Assembly (NCBI RefSeq): GCF_052114085.1
Contig: NZ_JBFREB010000001.1
Span: forward strand, 2,356,001 to 2,420,000
Source: Leifsonia sp052114085
GTDB taxonomy: Bacteria; Actinomycetota; Actinomycetes; Actinomycetales; Microbacteriaceae
Direction: 5' to 3'
Length of the DNA stretch: 64,000 nucleotides
Position numbers and translations under genes: made by a program. The stretch's first letter is position 1; the number at the start of each line of letters is the position of its first letter. Under the pieces are notes generated by a model. That model searched no databases. It saw nothing but the letters and a program-made list of their open reading frames with translations, and was not told where the DNA came from. Below, piece after piece: positions 63,000-64,000 of the stretch.

Positions 63000-63763
63000 G
63001 ATGCGTCGCCTCCCGCGCCCGCGTCGTCCGCTCGGCCCCTCGGGCGCCGCTGTCTGCTGCTGTTCGGTACGTCTGCTGCCGCTCGCGCGACCGCAGACGT
63101 TCCGAATGGCCGCACTCGCTCCGCGTCCGGCTGCACGGCCGCGCCCGCCTGCTCGGCCGCGCGCGCGGCGGCGATCGCGTCCGGATGCCGGAACGCGTTC
63201 AGGTGCAGCGCCACCACGTCGCTGCCCTCCGGCGGGTCGACGCGGGTGAGCCCGATGTACGGCCGGATGAGCGCATCCACTCGCTCCCCCAACTCACGCA
63301 GCTCGGCCGGGGTGAGCTTCAGTGCGTACCCGCTCAGGATGCTCGCCTCCCGCCACTCCACCGGCTGCTCGTCGCGCTGGGCGATCGCGCGGTGCACGAG
63401 CGCGCCCTCGTCATCGACCTGCCGGTCGGCGAGCGCACGCTCCACGGTGTCGGAGCCGATGGCGAACTCGGGGTCCTCCGTCCGCCCGAAGGCCAGACCG
63501 GTGTTGGTGGAACGCCAGGGACGTTCGCGGCCGTCCTCCGCATCCACTGCCTCCACGAGCCCGACCTTGCCGAGCGCACGCAGGTGGTAGCTGCAATTGG
63601 AGGGAGTGGAGCCGACCACCGCGGCGCACTCGCTCGCCGTCCGCGGGCCGAACGACATCAGGTGGTCGAGCAGCGCGAGGCGCAGTGGATGCGCGAGCGC
63701 ACGCAGCGCGCGCGGGTCGGTGACCGTCGTGCGCCGCTCCGGCCGACCCGATGTGAAAGACAT
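62996..63763 (-). CDS. ArsR-like winged-helix regulator
   Basis: The protein has 255 residues from ATG at 63763. The N-terminal winged HTH is ALRALAHPLRLALLDHLMSF then RTASECAAVVGSTPSNCSYH followed by LRALGKVGLVEA (residues ~18-70), the HTH_20/ArsR type. A ~110-residue middle domain with WREASILSGYALKLTPAELR and a disordered Arg/Ala-rich tail follow. The ATG has no ribosome site because it lies at the expected transcription start. It is co-translated with the MFS gene and divergent from another MFS gene. Confidence 0.85.
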   Translation of the reverse strand: MSFTSGRPERRTTVTDPRALRALAHPLRLALLDHLMSFGPRTASECAAVVGSTPSNCSYHLRALGKVGLVEAVDAEDGRERPWRSTNTGLAFGRTEDPEFAIGSDTVERALADRQVDDEGALVHRAIAQRDEQPVEWREASILSGYALKLTPAELRELGERVDALIRPYIGLTRVDPPEGSDVVALHLNAFRHPDAIAAARAAEQAGAAVQPDAERVRPFGTSAVARAAADVPNSSRQRRPRGRADDAGAGGDAS

Positions 63764-63770
63764 GTTTCAG

Positions 63771-63799
63771 AGTTTGCCCCGGGTGTACTTTCATGTCAA
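63771..63799 (-). promoter_or_regulatory. candidate leaderless promoter of the ArsR-like/MFS operon
   Basis: On the minus strand TTGACA (63799-63794) is followed after 17 bases by CAAACT (63776-63771). Transcription would begin about 63764-63763, the first base of the regulator's ATG. CATGTTTCAG and CTTTCATGTC flank it as possible operator halves. The -10 is a weak match. Confidence 0.4.
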
Positions 63800-63837
63800 G
63801 CGGGAATGCATCCCCCTCCCCCACGTTGTTGATCCAT

Positions 63838-64000
63838 ATGAACGAACCCACCCGAGCGAGCGTCGGCTTCCGGTCCGAGCGCGGACCCATCCTGATCGCC
63901 CTGATGCTGACGACCGGCCTGGTCGCCATCGACTCGACGATCCTCGCGACGGCGGTCCCCTCGATCGTGCAGGATCTCGGTGGGTTCGCGCAGTTCCCGT
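63838..64000 (+). CDS. MFS transporter (DHA2 drug:H+ type), N-terminal fragment
   Basis: The frame starts at ATG 63838 and runs off the right edge; 54 codons are visible. After MNEPTRASVGFRSERGP comes the first helix ILIALMLTTGLVAIDSTILA then TAVPSIVQDLGGFAQFP. The LxxxDxTIVxxAxPxI pattern (here AIDSTILATAVPSI) is the helix-1 signature of 14-helix DHA2 drug exporters. It is divergent from the ArsR-like regulator, which may control it. Confidence 0.85.
   Translation, partial: MNEPTRASVGFRSERGPILIALMLTTGLVAIDSTILATAVPSIVQDLGGFAQFP

Overview
The window is very GC-rich DNA with third codon positions nearly all G or C, frequent GTG and TTG starts, many 4-base ATGA/GTGA gene overlaps and dense coding on both strands. 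Gene content (class I ribonucleotide reductase with ATP-cone, SARP-type regulator, FmdB-like zinc ribbon, LysG/LysE, helicase-REase proteins of the MTES_1575 type, DUF3054) points to an actinobacterium of the Microbacteriaceae, most likely Leifsonia or a close relative. The genus is inferred from impression only. It looks like chromosome: no phage, plasmid, integrase, transposase or CRISPR array was seen.

Layout. 1-1.8 kb: 3' end of an O-acetylhomoserine sulfhydrylase-like gene, a CoA-binding protein and a methyltransferase. 1.9-7.9 kb: a SARP/STAND regulator, then a small cassette (HTH regulator, Clp-N protein, drug-type ABC exporter) headed by two palindromic operators. 7.9-17 kb: serine dehydratase without a normal start codon, peroxidase, DksA-like protein, a LuxR-type STAND regulator, flavoprotein, aldo/keto reductase and phosphoesterase. 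17-26 kb: methyltransferase, acylphosphatase, class IV aminotransferase, DUF255 protein, aldo/keto reductase and acyl-CoA ligase. 26-34.5 kb: HrpA helicase, SDR, a polar amino acid ABC importer and a rhodanese. 34.5-38.4 kb: the ribonucleotide reductase operon. 38.4-47.8 kb: exporters, regulators, redox enzymes and an orphan AbiEi/DUF559 gene. 48-52.6 kb: a kinase-aminotransferase fusion, LysG/LysE and tRNA-Ala(CGC). 52.6-64 kb: GNAT, GalU, 5-formyl-THF cyclo-ligase, FmdB, MscL, a helicase-like protein with broken ATPase motifs, a secreted protein, and an ArsR-like regulator with MFS exporters.

The most unusual points are these. (1) The ribonucleotide reductase alpha chain ends without its redox-active C-terminal cysteines; a CESCQ tail is encoded by a separate 25-codon frame that overlaps the stop codon and lies between nrdA and nrdB. 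The beta chain has the Glu/Phe signature of chlamydial-type (class Ic) R2. (2) Four copies of one family of ~60-bp hairpins (core GTGGTCGCTATT / AATAGCGACCAC) are scattered over 33 kb. One copy replaces the start region of sdaA, and two bracket an orphan AbiEi/DUF559 gene. (3) The HTH/Clp-N operon has operators centred on its -35 and -10 boxes and appears to make a leaderless mRNA. (4) A 1252-residue SF1-helicase-like protein has lost both Walker A Lys and Walker B Glu.

No stretch longer than 300 bases lacks a gene. The longest gaps (14045-14329, 38147-38408, 33377-33634, 47800-47984, 25818-25988) hold the regulatory sites and hairpins listed below, or in the last two cases nothing beyond unassigned promoter DNA.
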